Assembly (NCBI GenBank): GCA_023266335.1
Contig: JAHFQJ010000002.1
Coordinates: 62,001-126,000 of the forward strand
Source of the DNA: Burkholderiaceae bacterium
GTDB lineage: Bacteria; Pseudomonadota; Gammaproteobacteria; Burkholderiales; Burkholderiaceae
Direction: 5' to 3'
DNA length: 64,000 nt
Of this stretch, positions 36,234 to 44,784 are shown piece by piece (positions within the stretch are counted from its first letter, which is position 1; the number at the start of each line of letters is the position of its first letter). The position numbers and the translations under genes are program-made. A model generated the notes under the pieces. That model was not told the DNA's origin, made no database searches, and saw nothing but the letters and a program-made list of their open reading frames with translations.

Positions 36234-37925
36234 ATGGACACAAAAGACATATTTCATCCTGAAAATAAAACAATAAAACAAATTTTTGGAGAAAGCGGTG
36301 TATCTTACCATATACCAATTTACCAAAGACCCTATTCTTGGAACGAAGAAATAGTAGAAAAGCTTTGGGACGATATTTTAGAAGCATATCAAAATAATGA
36401 TAAAAATTATTTTCTTGGCTCATTAGTCGTGATTAAAAATCAAAATCAAGATTTTTATGATGTTGTTGATGGACAGCAAAGGCTAACCACTCTAATTATT
36501 TTATTTTGTGTATTAAGAGATTTAGATGTTGTTGGTGAAAAACAGAAAAACATTGTTATAAATAGTATTAAGGATTTAGCAGAAGATAAGGAACGATTAA
36601 AACTAACTACTCACCTAAATAATCAAGCATTATTTGACGAAACTATTTTAAAAAAAATAAATTTTCAGTTGACGAAAAAAGAGCAAGATAGCAATATATT
36701 TATTCAAACAGCTTATTATTTTAAAGATTTCATTGAAAAATCTCAAAAAGAAGATTTAAATGAAAACCTTAAAAAAGTTGATTTAAATGATTTTATAAAT
36801 TATCTTTTTAATAAAACAACTATTATTAGAATTGTATGTTCTGATGAAATTTTTGCTATAAAATTATTTAGTATTTTAAATGATAGAGGATTAGATTTAA
36901 ATGCAGCCGATATTATTAAAGCTTATCTGCTTCAAAAGATTGCAGGCGACCATACGAAAAGCAATAGTTTTATAGAGGTGTGGAAACAAATTGAGGGTAT
37001 TTGTAAAAATGCAGATGAAAAATTACAAGATATTTTTAGTTCATATCTATATTATTTAAAACCTGAAAATCCAAAAAAAGCCTTACAAGATGAATTAAAA
37101 GAACAATTTAAAGATAAAGACCCGCAGTCAATAATTTTAGACGTTAAAAAATTTGCTGAAAATATTCTTGAAATTACTTCAGATACTAAAGATAGAGATA
37201 TTTCACTCTTAAGATATTTAAAGCATTCTGTTTACTGGAAATCAATACTAGCAACAGCTAAACATGTTAATTACCCTAGTTATCAAGAATTAAAATCTTT
37301 ACTGGTAAAATATTATTATCAAAGCTGGATAGCAGATGGAACGTCAAATAGAATAAAACAAACTTCATTTAATATATTAAAAGCTGTTAAAGGTGGTGAA
37401 GCAGTTAAACCAGTGCAAGACATATCAGAAATAAAAAAACTTATCGTCAATAATATCGGGGAACGTGATTATTTAACTTTTCTTGATAATAAGAATGCTT
37501 ATAATTCTACTTGGCATAAGCCAGTATTGCTGGCGATTGAATATTATTTGCATGAAAAAGATAAAATAGATTTTATTCCTATTACAAACGATTTACATAC
37601 CGAACATATATTGCCAAAAGAATGGAATAAAGAAGGCTTAAATTGGGTAGACAAGTTTATAGATGATAACGCTAAAAATCTTATAAATAAATTAGGCAAC
37701 TTAACACTTTTATCAGGAACAAAAAATATTCGGGCAAGCAACTGTAATTTTAGTGATAAAAAAGAAATTTATAGCGGCAATCATGGCAGAGGTTTTGACG
37801 GTAAAACTTCTTTTGAAATAACAAAAAGAGTTATCGATAATAATTTAGAATGGGGAATTGAAAATATAAATAAAAGGCATGCATGGATTATTGATCAAGC
37901 TCAAACAATTTTCAGCATATACTAA
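36234..37925 (+). CDS. DUF262-DUF1524 protein (GmrSD-like, probable anti-phage nuclease)
   Basis: 563 residues in one chain. The N-terminal DUF262/ParB-like domain has YQRPYSWNEE (about 30-39) and the hallmark DGQQRLTTL at 79-87. A long helical middle follows. The C-terminal DUF1524 (HNH-like) domain has HTEHILPKEWN with H458 and P461, then NKLGNLTLLSGTKN. This is the GmrSD type IV restriction family, which uses nucleotide hydrolysis to cut modified or phage DNA. It is a lone gene between two oxidase-assembly genes, with a REP-like element before it and a MITE-like element at its 3' end that supplies its stop codon. It was probably acquired horizontally. Confidence 0.88.
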   Translation: MDTKDIFHPENKTIKQIFGESGVSYHIPIYQRPYSWNEEIVEKLWDDILEAYQNNDKNYFLGSLVVIKNQNQDFYDVVDGQQRLTTLIILFCVLRDLDVVGEKQKNIVINSIKDLAEDKERLKLTTHLNNQALFDETILKKINFQLTKKEQDSNIFIQTAYYFKDFIEKSQKEDLNENLKKVDLNDFINYLFNKTTIIRIVCSDEIFAIKLFSILNDRGLDLNAADIIKAYLLQKIAGDHTKSNSFIEVWKQIEGICKNADEKLQDIFSSYLYYLKPENPKKALQDELKEQFKDKDPQSIILDVKKFAENILEITSDTKDRDISLLRYLKHSVYWKSILATAKHVNYPSYQELKSLLVKYYYQSWIADGTSNRIKQTSFNILKAVKGGEAVKPVQDISEIKKLIVNNIGERDYLTFLDNKNAYNSTWHKPVLLAIEYYLHEKDKIDFIPITNDLHTEHILPKEWNKEGLNWVDKFIDDNAKNLINKLGNLTLLSGTKNIRASNCNFSDKKEIYSGNHGRGFDGKTSFEITKRVIDNNLEWGIENINKRHAWIIDQAQTIFSIY

Positions 37926-38076
37926 TCAGATTTCAATATGCGAACTGCTGTTGGCTTTGTTATTGTCAAAATTGTCGTTCGCAGGTTCACGGCTTCGCTA
38001 TCAATGTGCTAGTATATACATAGTCGCCGTAATTTATTCCTGTCGCCTTACCACAAAATGAGCTACTATTAGTATA
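37918..38076 (+). repeat. MITE-like repeat, copy A (full length)
   Basis: 159 bases with perfect terminal inverted repeats, TATACTAAT (37918-37926) and ATTAGTATA (38068-38076). An internal pair, TGCGAAC and GTTCGCA, lies near the left side. It aligns along its length with 42209-42357. It carries no reading frame for a transposase. The left end overlaps the last codons and stop of the DUF262 gene. Confidence 0.75.
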
Positions 38077-38102
38077 GGATAAATTTCTAAAATAAATTAA
38101 AT

Positions 38103-39275
38103 ATGCTCTATCTAAAACTAGTTCTAATTATTATTACATGCGCGTTATTACCGCTGTATGTTTTTATTCAAAAATCTAAAAATACGTCGCCAAAGCATAA
38201 AATCATGTATTTTACAGGTTTAATTGCATTCATTACATTTGATTTAATTGTATTTGGAGCATTCACACGCTTAACTGATTCTGGTTTAGGCTGCCCCGAC
38301 TGGCCGGGGTGCTTTGCAAAATCTAATCCGTTTAGTGCTGATCATCATATAGAGCTTGCTCAAGTTTTGTCTCCGCATGGGGCTGTAACTAGCCTAAAAG
38401 CATGGATAGAAATGATACACCGCTATATTGCCGCCACGGTCGGATTTTTAATTATTGTATTAAATGTAATTACTTTTAAATATCGAAAACAGATAAAAAT
38501 TAAACCTTATCAAACATTTTTGCTTCTTGTATTAATAATATTACAAGGTGCATTTGGCGCATGGACGGTTACACTAAAATTACAGCCTGCTATTGTGTCT
38601 GTGCATCTTTTATTAGCTGTGCTGCTAATTTTAAGTATAATTAGTTTATACTGCATACAAAAAAATGCTTATGAGCCGGAATATTTTAAATCTGTTCAAT
38701 CTCTTCAAGTTACTCCAAATGAAAATATAAGTTATAAATATAAAAAATTAATGGGATTAGTCGGTATTGGAATAGTTCTAGTTATTATACAAATTTGTTT
38801 AGGTGCATGGGTGAGCAGTAATTATGCTATGTTGGGATGCACTGAATTTCCGGCTTGTATAAAAGGTCAAATTATTCCTCAAATTTCATCTATTTATTGG
38901 GAGCAGGCTTTTCATATATGGAGAGAATTAGGGCGTACATATCATGGCGACGTGTTAACGCTGGATTCTTTAACTGCGATACATTTTGTGCATAGATGTA
39001 TGGCATTTGTTGTGTTTGTATATTTAACCTGCATGTATTTATATATACACAAAAATAATAGTTTATCTTTTTTAAATAAATGGGTAAAAATTAGTTTTAG
39101 TATTTTATTATTGCAAATTGTAACTGGCATAAGTACGGCAATTTTCACAATACCGTTAGCAGCAGCTCTAATTCATAGTGCGGGAGCTACTTTGTTAATA
39201 GGAAGTTTAGTTTATATTTATTGGTATTTATATTTTTTAAATCAAGCTATGTTTAAGAAAAATAAAAATAATTAA
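38103..39275 (+). CDS. ctaA: Haem A synthase Cox15/CtaA
   Basis: 390 residues with about eight membrane helices. It hydroxylates haem O to haem A for aa3-type oxidases. FGAFTRLTDSGLGCPDWPGCFA carries the conserved Cys pair, IEMIHRYIAATVGF gives a haem-ligand His, and the second half repeats the pattern with GAWVSSNYAMLGCTEFPAC and IHFVHRCMAFVVF. Two further His lie in the last helices. It belongs with the SCO-like gene upstream and with cox11. The MITE-like repeat ends 26 bases before its ATG. Confidence 0.95.
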   Translation: MLYLKLVLIIITCALLPLYVFIQKSKNTSPKHKIMYFTGLIAFITFDLIVFGAFTRLTDSGLGCPDWPGCFAKSNPFSADHHIELAQVLSPHGAVTSLKAWIEMIHRYIAATVGFLIIVLNVITFKYRKQIKIKPYQTFLLLVLIILQGAFGAWTVTLKLQPAIVSVHLLLAVLLILSIISLYCIQKNAYEPEYFKSVQSLQVTPNENISYKYKKLMGLVGIGIVLVIIQICLGAWVSSNYAMLGCTEFPACIKGQIIPQISSIYWEQAFHIWRELGRTYHGDVLTLDSLTAIHFVHRCMAFVVFVYLTCMYLYIHKNNSLSFLNKWVKISFSILLLQIVTGISTAIFTIPLAAALIHSAGATLLIGSLVYIYWYLYFLNQAMFKKNKNN

Positions 39276-39370
39276 CATATTTTTGTATATACAATAAAAT
39301 ATTTAACTTAGTTGAAAATTAACAATTAACTTTCTATAATTAAACTAATATTTTAACCTAAAAAATTATT

Positions 39371-40063
39371 ATGAAAATTTCTGAACCTATAAGTAAAACA
39401 TTACCTGATTATCCAAGACAGAAAAATGGAGTGCAATTAACTAAAAAAATAACCAGTCATGCGTCATTTCCCTTATTTAGCAAATTACCTCAAGAATTAC
39501 GGTTGCAAATTCTTGAAGAAGGGATTAGGCAAGCTATTGAAGATGAAGATTATATTGGTGCTATTAAGATACTCCTTACTTCTAAAAATGTGAGTCCAAG
39601 CCTGATTCAAAATGTGAAAGTTAAAATACCTTATATAATCCAACAATTATATGATAATATTACTAAAAAAAGATTGGGTTTCTTTAGTGGAGCTATTCCT
39701 GCTGGAGATCTTAATCTTGATTCGTGTTTTACTCAAAAGCAAAAGACAGAGATTATAGCAAAATATAGAGAAATAAGAAATAAATTAATATATATAATAA
39801 AATTTATAATCGCTTTTAATATTAGTTTAGATGATACATATCCTAGTAACTTAACCATAGATAATATATTTACAGGAATTACCGAGCAGTTAAATGATAA
39901 AGTTGTTACAAATACTGGAAACACTATAATTAGTGTAGAACATATTGCTCACATAAATTTAATGGAAAAGAATCTGTTTCTATCTTTGTTAAGAGAAATT
40001 GTAAATGATTGCTTTAAAGATGCCGGCACTTTACCAAAATTAACTAGTGATTTAGGTATTTAA
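39371..40063 (+). CDS. Unknown protein with an F-box-like motif, possible effector
   Basis: 230 residues with no signal peptide and no membrane segment except perhaps a mildly hydrophobic helix near 140-150. After a 35-residue polar start, FSKLPQELRLQILEEGI (about 36-52) and the following helices to about 75 resemble an F-box (LPxEL..xIL). The rest (TQKQKTEIIAKYREIRNKL, LFLSLLREIVNDCFKDAG) is helical and not recognised. F-box proteins are rare in bacteria and are usually host-directed effectors. One short motif is weak evidence. Its stop overlaps the folP stop by four bases in convergent orientation. Confidence 0.6.
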   Translation: MKISEPISKTLPDYPRQKNGVQLTKKITSHASFPLFSKLPQELRLQILEEGIRQAIEDEDYIGAIKILLTSKNVSPSLIQNVKVKIPYIIQQLYDNITKKRLGFFSGAIPAGDLNLDSCFTQKQKTEIIAKYREIRNKLIYIIKFIIAFNISLDDTYPSNLTIDNIFTGITEQLNDKVVTNTGNTIISVEHIAHINLMEKNLFLSLLREIVNDCFKDAGTLPKLTSDLGI

Positions 40064-40896
40064 CGTATGTGTTTTAATATTGTCATCATATCCATAGTTT
40101 CAGCTACATCATGCACCCGTAATATATTTGCCCCATTTTGTACTGAAATTACTGCCCCAGCCAAACTTGCAGCTAATCTTTGTTCTAAAGTTTTGCCGGT
40201 GATCTGCCCTAAAAATGATTTTCTGGATAAACCAGCTAAACATGGATAACCCAATTTTTTAAATTCGTAAAAATGCTTTAATAATTGAATATTATGCTCC
40301 AATGTTTTTCCAAAACCAAAGCCGGGGTCAAGAATAATTCTATCTTTATTCACGCCTTTAGATTTAATCTGCTCTGCCTGTCTGAATAAAAATTCACTTA
40401 CTTCAGTGATTACATCATTATAAATAGGGTTATCCTGCATAGTGCTTGGATTATTCTGCATATGCATAATACAAACTCCACAATTATACTTTGATAACAT
40501 AATCTGTGTTTTTTCTTGAGTAAATCCGTAAACATCATTAATTAAATCAACACCAATATCCAGCATATTCTGCATTACTTCATGTTTATATGTATCAACA
40601 GAAATAATAATTTCACTATTTGAAAATTCTTTAATCAAAATTGGCACAACATTGTTTAATCTTTCTAATTCAATTTCTATGTTTAATTTTTTAGCTTTAG
40701 GTTTAGTCGATTCAGCTCCGATATCAATAATTTTTGCACCTTGTTTTACCATTTCTAAAGCACGGTCAACTGCAGTTTTAGCATCTGTATATAATCCGCC
40801 GTCAAAAAATGATTCATCACCTATATTTAAAATTCCCATAATTATAGGTTCATCTAACTGCAGTTCTTTTGTATTGCAGATTAATTTTTTATTCAT
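40060..40896 (-). CDS. folP: Dihydropteroate synthase, with divergent active-site loops
   Basis: 278 residues from ATG 40896, which follows the mltB stop by one base. It joins p-aminobenzoate to dihydropterin-PP. DPGFGFGKTLEHN, GLSRKSFLGQITGK, CIMHMQNNPSTMQ and LRVHDVAET are intact. Loop 1, usually NVTPDSFSDGG, reads NIGDESFFDGG (24-34). Loop 2, usually GESTRPGA, reads AESTKPKA (61-68). These loops bind the pterin and pABA ends and are where sulfonamide resistance arises. The enzyme is probably active, with altered loops. An in-frame ATG at 40965 lies inside mltB and is less likely. Confidence 0.9.
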   Translation of the reverse strand: MNKKLICNTKELQLDEPIIMGILNIGDESFFDGGLYTDAKTAVDRALEMVKQGAKIIDIGAESTKPKAKKLNIEIELERLNNVVPILIKEFSNSEIIISVDTYKHEVMQNMLDIGVDLINDVYGFTQEKTQIMLSKYNCGVCIMHMQNNPSTMQDNPIYNDVITEVSEFLFRQAEQIKSKGVNKDRIILDPGFGFGKTLEHNIQLLKHFYEFKKLGYPCLAGLSRKSFLGQITGKTLEQRLAASLAGAVISVQNGANILRVHDVAETMDMMTILKHIR

Positions 40897-40897
40897 A

Positions 40898-42133
40898 CTA
40901 TTTTGATTTAAAGGCAACAATTTGATTTGCAGACTCAGCATCTGAAATTGCTTTGCCAAGTTCATATACGCTCAAAGCATAAAAAAAGCTTTGATTATAA
41001 CGGGTTAATACATAGAAATTTTCTAAACCAATTTTATATTCAATATCATTACCCGAAGGTAAATCAACAACTAGCATTTTTGTATCCGGTTTTAAACCAT
41101 GATTTGCATAATTTAAGTTTAAGCTCGGCAAGTCTTCAAATTTTAAGCTTGGTTTAGGTTTTCCTGTGGCATTTGCCTTAAGCAGAGCAACATTTTCAGA
41201 AGTTTGATCAACATTTAATATAACTTTTTCTCCATATTTCCAGCCATGCTGCTTTAAAAAATTTGCTACAGAAGCCACTACATCAGGCACACTAGACGTA
41301 AGATTAATAATTCCATCTTTGTCATAATCAACCGCATATTTTTGTATAGATTCCGGCATAAATTGCGGCATTCCCATTGCACCGGCAAATGAGCCAATGT
41401 GGTTATACTGATTATTTTTGCTGGTTTGACTCCAATTTATATAACTAACCAGCTGCTTTTGGAACATTTTTTCTCTATCTTTTTTATTATAAGTTTCAGG
41501 GTAATAAAAAGATAAAGTGTACAAAGTATTTAAGACATTGAAATTTCCCATTTGACGTCCAAAAATACTTTCTACACCAATAATTCCAACAATTATAGAG
41601 GCATCCACTTTAAACTCTTGTTCTACTTTTTTTAATAAATCTATATTTTGATTCCAAAAGCTTATGCCTGATTTTATACGCACAGGCTCAACAAATTTTG
41701 AGCGGTAGACTAACCAATTTTTACGCAAAGGCTGGGTTGCCGGACTAATTAATTTAATTACTTGATCATTTGGGGTTTGCTGAGTAAGTAAATTTACAAT
41801 TTGCTCTGGGTTATCAAGTTCCGGATTATTTTTAATAAAATCTGCAATAAAAAATGGGGTGTTTTCAGGTAATTTGTAGTTTGTTTTGTTCTTAGGTTTA
41901 TTATCAGTATTAGCATTTTCAGTACAGCCTAGACTTACATCACAATTTTTTACTTCGGTTTTATTAACAGATTCTATAATATCTTTTTGATTATTATTTT
42001 TGGTATCTTTTATATTCATATCATATGCAGTTTTATCATTGGTCTGCATATTATTTGTACTAGAGCAAGATACGATAAAAGCTAAGCTTATCAATGAGAA
42101 TAAAGGTAAATTTTTGATTTTTGATTTTATCAT
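40898..42133 (-). CDS. mltB: Membrane-bound lytic murein transglycosylase B
   Basis: 411 residues. It is a lipoprotein with lipobox IVSC (C23) after MIKSKIKNLPLFSLISLAF. A low-complexity Asn/Lys/Thr linker (24-90) precedes the SLT2 catalytic domain. The catalytic Glu is E188 in IIGVESIFGRQMG, and GSFAGAMGMPQFMPESI is diagnostic. It cleaves peptidoglycan, leaving 1,6-anhydro ends. It overlaps the region just upstream of folP, suggesting translational coupling. A 16-base tandem repeat lies ten bases upstream of its start. Confidence 0.93.
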   Translation of the reverse strand: MIKSKIKNLPLFSLISLAFIVSCSSTNNMQTNDKTAYDMNIKDTKNNNQKDIIESVNKTEVKNCDVSLGCTENANTDNKPKNKTNYKLPENTPFFIADFIKNNPELDNPEQIVNLLTQQTPNDQVIKLISPATQPLRKNWLVYRSKFVEPVRIKSGISFWNQNIDLLKKVEQEFKVDASIIVGIIGVESIFGRQMGNFNVLNTLYTLSFYYPETYNKKDREKMFQKQLVSYINWSQTSKNNQYNHIGSFAGAMGMPQFMPESIQKYAVDYDKDGIINLTSSVPDVVASVANFLKQHGWKYGEKVILNVDQTSENVALLKANATGKPKPSLKFEDLPSLNLNYANHGLKPDTKMLVVDLPSGNDIEYKIGLENFYVLTRYNQSFFYALSVYELGKAISDAESANQIVAFKSK

Positions 42134-42142
42134 ACTGTTCTT

Positions 42143-42196
42143 ATACTTGTTAGTTTTGATACTTGTTAGTTTTGATACTTGTTAGTTTTGATACTT
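42143..42196. repeat. Tandem repeat, 16-base unit, 3.4 copies
   Basis: Three exact head-to-tail copies of ATACTTGTTAGTTTTG plus ATACTT. It begins ten bases upstream of the mltB start codon, so it lies within the mltB leader or promoter. Copy-number change would alter that leader. Confidence 0.9.
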
Positions 42197-42208
42197 AAAA
42201 ATAGTTTT

Positions 42209-42357
42209 TATACTAATAGGATTTCAATTTGCGAACTTCGCTTTGTTGTATTTAAAATTGTTGTTCGCAGTCTCATGGCTTATTTCTCAATGTACTAATA
42301 TATATTCGTATAATTTATTCATGCCGCCTTGTCATAAAATTAACTACTATTAGTATA
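42209..42357 (+). repeat. MITE-like repeat, copy B (full length)
   Basis: 149 bases with perfect terminal inverted repeats, TATACTAAT (42209-42217) and ATTAGTATA (42349-42357). The internal TGCGAAC/GTTCGCA pair is also present. It aligns with 37918-38076 along its length. It lies in the 726-base gap between divergent mltB and iscR. Confidence 0.75.
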
Positions 42358-42404
42358 TTGCTGATGACAATTTATCGTTAATTAACTTAATTTAGCCAAA
42401 TTAA

Positions 42405-42530
42405 AATTATTGAGAGTATTAAATATAGATAGCTTTTCTGTAAATTTAAAAATTCAAAGCCTTATGTTTATTAGGTTTAGATTTCCAAAATCTTAAAAAT
42501 AACTATCTAAATGAACACTCTCAAATTATT
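42405..42530. repeat. Imperfect inverted-repeat element in the mltB-iscR gap
   Basis: Arms of 28 bases at 42405-42432 and 42503-42530 are imperfect complements, sharing GAGAGT and TAGATAG blocks with one offset. About 70 AT-rich bases lie between. There is no coding frame. It could be a second small mobile-element remnant or a structured RNA. Its ends do not match the TATACTAAT family. Confidence 0.5.
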
Positions 42531-42684
42531 ATCATGATGCATGTTTATTATACTACTAATAAACTTTTAAAAAAATATCCATGTTTGATATTTAAAATAT
42601 ACAAAATAATACTGCAAATAATAATTATTCTTAACAACGAACTAATAAAACCTTTTGCTAATCAGAGTTCCGACGTATAATTGA

Positions 42685-42713
42685 TTGACGGAAATATTAA
42701 TAAAGTGTATACT
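42685..42713 (+). promoter_or_regulatory. Promoter of the isc operon
   Basis: TTGACG at 42685-42690, a 17-base spacer and TATACT at 42708-42713. Transcription should start near 42720, leaving a leader of about 140 bases to iscR. The IscR box begins inside the -10, which fits repression by holo-IscR. Confidence 0.82.
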
Positions 42714-42733
42714 CGAGTAAAATAGTCAAGTAT
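42709..42733 (+). promoter_or_regulatory. Type 1 IscR-binding site
   Basis: A 25-base near-palindrome: half-site ATACTCGAGT (42709-42718), spacer AAAAT, half-site AGTCAAGTAT (42724-42733). Compared with the type 1 consensus half-sites ATASYYGACT and AGTCRRSTAT as I recall them, only one base differs (G instead of C at 42717). It overlaps the -10, so the iron-sulfur form of IscR should shut off its own operon. Confidence 0.85.
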
Positions 42734-42859
42734 TATGCCGCTATAAAAAATTGATTAATTAGAATTAATTAAAAGCGGATTATGGATATTGAATGATTTT
42801 TATATAGAAAAACTACTTGTTTTGCACAAAAGTATAAAACAAACAGCAAGGACATATAA

Positions 42860-43453
42860 ATGCGATTAACTACTAAAGGTAGGTTTGCTGTAACTGCAAT
42901 GCTTGATTTAGCATTAAATCAAGATAAAGGTGTGGTTACACTTTCAAGTATCAGCGAAAGGCAAAAAATTTCAGCATCTTATTTAGAACAATTATTTGGT
43001 AAGCTGCGAAGAAAGGGACTAGTTCAAAGCCGCCGTGGTCCAGGCGGAGGATATGTGATTGAAAATGAGCTTAGCAGTGTAAGTGTTACATCAATTATAA
43101 CAGCAGTTGATGAGCCTATAGATACAACATACTGTGGCGGCAATGGAAACTGCACAGAAGCTGCAATGCCTGACGGGCATTGTATAACACATAAATTATG
43201 GCAAACACTAAATGTAAAAATTTTGGACTTTTTATCATCTGTTACTATACAAGATTTGGTAGACCATGTTCTTTACAATAAAAATATTGATACATTAAAT
43301 AGAAGCATTGACGGCACAGCACCAACAATTAGAAAAATCGAGCAAAAAAATACATTAAAAAGAAAAAAACAATTATCACAAACTCCAATTGTGAATTCTA
43401 TATTTAACTTTGGTATGGCATTAGAGGGAATTGAACAAAATGGCAACGAATAA
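42860..43453 (+). CDS. iscR: Fe-S cluster regulator IscR
   Basis: 197 residues. Rrf2-family winged helix: [20 protein letters not shown], and [15 protein letters not shown]. Cluster ligands are C92, C98 and C108, with H111, in [24 protein letters not shown]; the last spacing is about four residues longer than in E. coli. It senses Fe-S supply and controls the isc operon. A ~35-residue basic tail extends beyond the usual end. AAGGA precedes ATG 42860. Its 3' end overlaps iscS by 14 bases. Confidence 0.96.
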   Translation: MRLTTKGRFAVTAMLDLALNQDKGVVTLSSISERQKISASYLEQLFGKLRRKGLVQSRRGPGGGYVIENELSSVSVTSIITAVDEPIDTTYCGGNGNCTEAAMPDGHCITHKLWQTLNVKILDFLSSVTIQDLVDHVLYNKNIDTLNRSIDGTAPTIRKIEQKNTLKRKKQLSQTPIVNSIFNFGMALEGIEQNGNE

Positions 43454-44660
43454 TATAACCCCGATTTATTTAGATTACTCTGCAACTACTCCAATTGATC
43501 CTATAGTCGCACAAGCGATGATTCCATGGATTACAGAGAAATTTGGCAACCCTGCCTCTAACACTCATGTTTATGGCTGGGATGCAGAACAAGCTGTAGA
43601 AAATGCAAGAGAGCAAGTTGCTCAATTAGTTAATGCAGATCCAAGAGAAATTGTGTGGACAAGCGGTGCTACAGAGTCTAATAATCTGGCTATAAAAGGT
43701 GCTGCCCAATTTTATCAAGATAAGGGCAAACATATTATTACTCTTAAAACAGAGCATAAAGCTGTGTTAGATACGTGCCGTGAACTTGAAAGGCAAGGTT
43801 TTGAAGTAAGCTATTTACCTGTTCAGGAAAATGGGCTTTTAAATATTGAAACTCTAAAGCAGGCTATCAGACCAGATACTATTTTAGTTTCTGTAATGCT
43901 TGTGAATAATGAAATTGGAGTTATTCAAGATATTACATCTATTGGCAATTTTTGTAGAGAAAAAGAAATTATATTTCATGTAGATGCCGCACAGGCAACT
44001 GGAAAAACGGTCATTGATTTAAAAACTATGCCTGTAGATTTAATGAGTTTTTCTGCACATAAAACATATGGACCTAAAGGAATTGGTGCATTATATGTAT
44101 GCCGTAAGCCAAGAGTAAGAATTAATGCTCAAATTCATGGCGGCGGGCATGAGCGGGGCATGCGTTCAGGAACATTAGCACCGCATCAAATTGTAGGTAT
44201 GGGTGAAGCATTCCGTTTAGCAAAATTAAATATGGCAGAAGAGAATAAGCGTATACACACACTACAGCAAAGGCTATGGAATGGTCTTAAAGATATACCA
44301 GCAATTTTCTTAAATGGGGATGATATACAACGTGTTCCGCATAATTTAAATGTAAGCTTTAATTACATAGAAGGCGAATCTTTATTAATGGCAATGAAGA
44401 ATGTAGCTGTTTCAAGTGGTTCAGCCTGCACTTCTGCGAGTTTAGAGCCATCTTATGTATTAAGAGCTTTGGGGCGCAGCGATGAGTTATCACATAGTTC
44501 AATAAGATTTAGTATAGGAAGATTTACTACAGAAGAACAAATAGATTATACAGTAGATATAGTCAAGAAAGCTATTGTGCGCCTTCGGGAGCTATCTCCA
44601 TTATGGGAGATGGTGCAGGAAGGGGTAGATTTAGATACTGTAAAATGGGCTGCTCACTAG
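43440..44660 (+). CDS. iscS: Cysteine desulfurase IscS
   Basis: 406 residues from ATG 43440, inside the iscR end. PLP-dependent; it takes sulfur from cysteine and passes it to IscU and to tRNA thiolation. [24 protein letters not shown], the PLP lysine in [10 protein letters not shown] and the persulfide Cys in [16 protein letters not shown] are all intact. Downstream, IscU starts after a 124-base gap. The translational overlap with iscR suggests coupling. Confidence 0.97.
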   Translation: MATNNITPIYLDYSATTPIDPIVAQAMIPWITEKFGNPASNTHVYGWDAEQAVENAREQVAQLVNADPREIVWTSGATESNNLAIKGAAQFYQDKGKHIITLKTEHKAVLDTCRELERQGFEVSYLPVQENGLLNIETLKQAIRPDTILVSVMLVNNEIGVIQDITSIGNFCREKEIIFHVDAAQATGKTVIDLKTMPVDLMSFSAHKTYGPKGIGALYVCRKPRVRINAQIHGGGHERGMRSGTLAPHQIVGMGEAFRLAKLNMAEENKRIHTLQQRLWNGLKDIPAIFLNGDDIQRVPHNLNVSFNYIEGESLLMAMKNVAVSSGSACTSASLEPSYVLRALGRSDELSHSSIRFSIGRFTTEEQIDYTVDIVKKAIVRLRELSPLWEMVQEGVDLDTVKWAAH

Positions 44661-44784
44661 TTTTATTAATAATGTAATTATAAATTATTACAAACGTAAA
44701 ATTAGAACGTACGGCACATTATAGTTTTGTATATGAGATGGGCTGGTTCTAGTTTTGCAATAAAGAGTAAGAGGGAGAATTATT

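Noticed and set aside
37879-38061. A 60-residue frame across the DUF262 3' end
   Set aside because: It overlaps the gene and the repeat in another frame and has no coding character.
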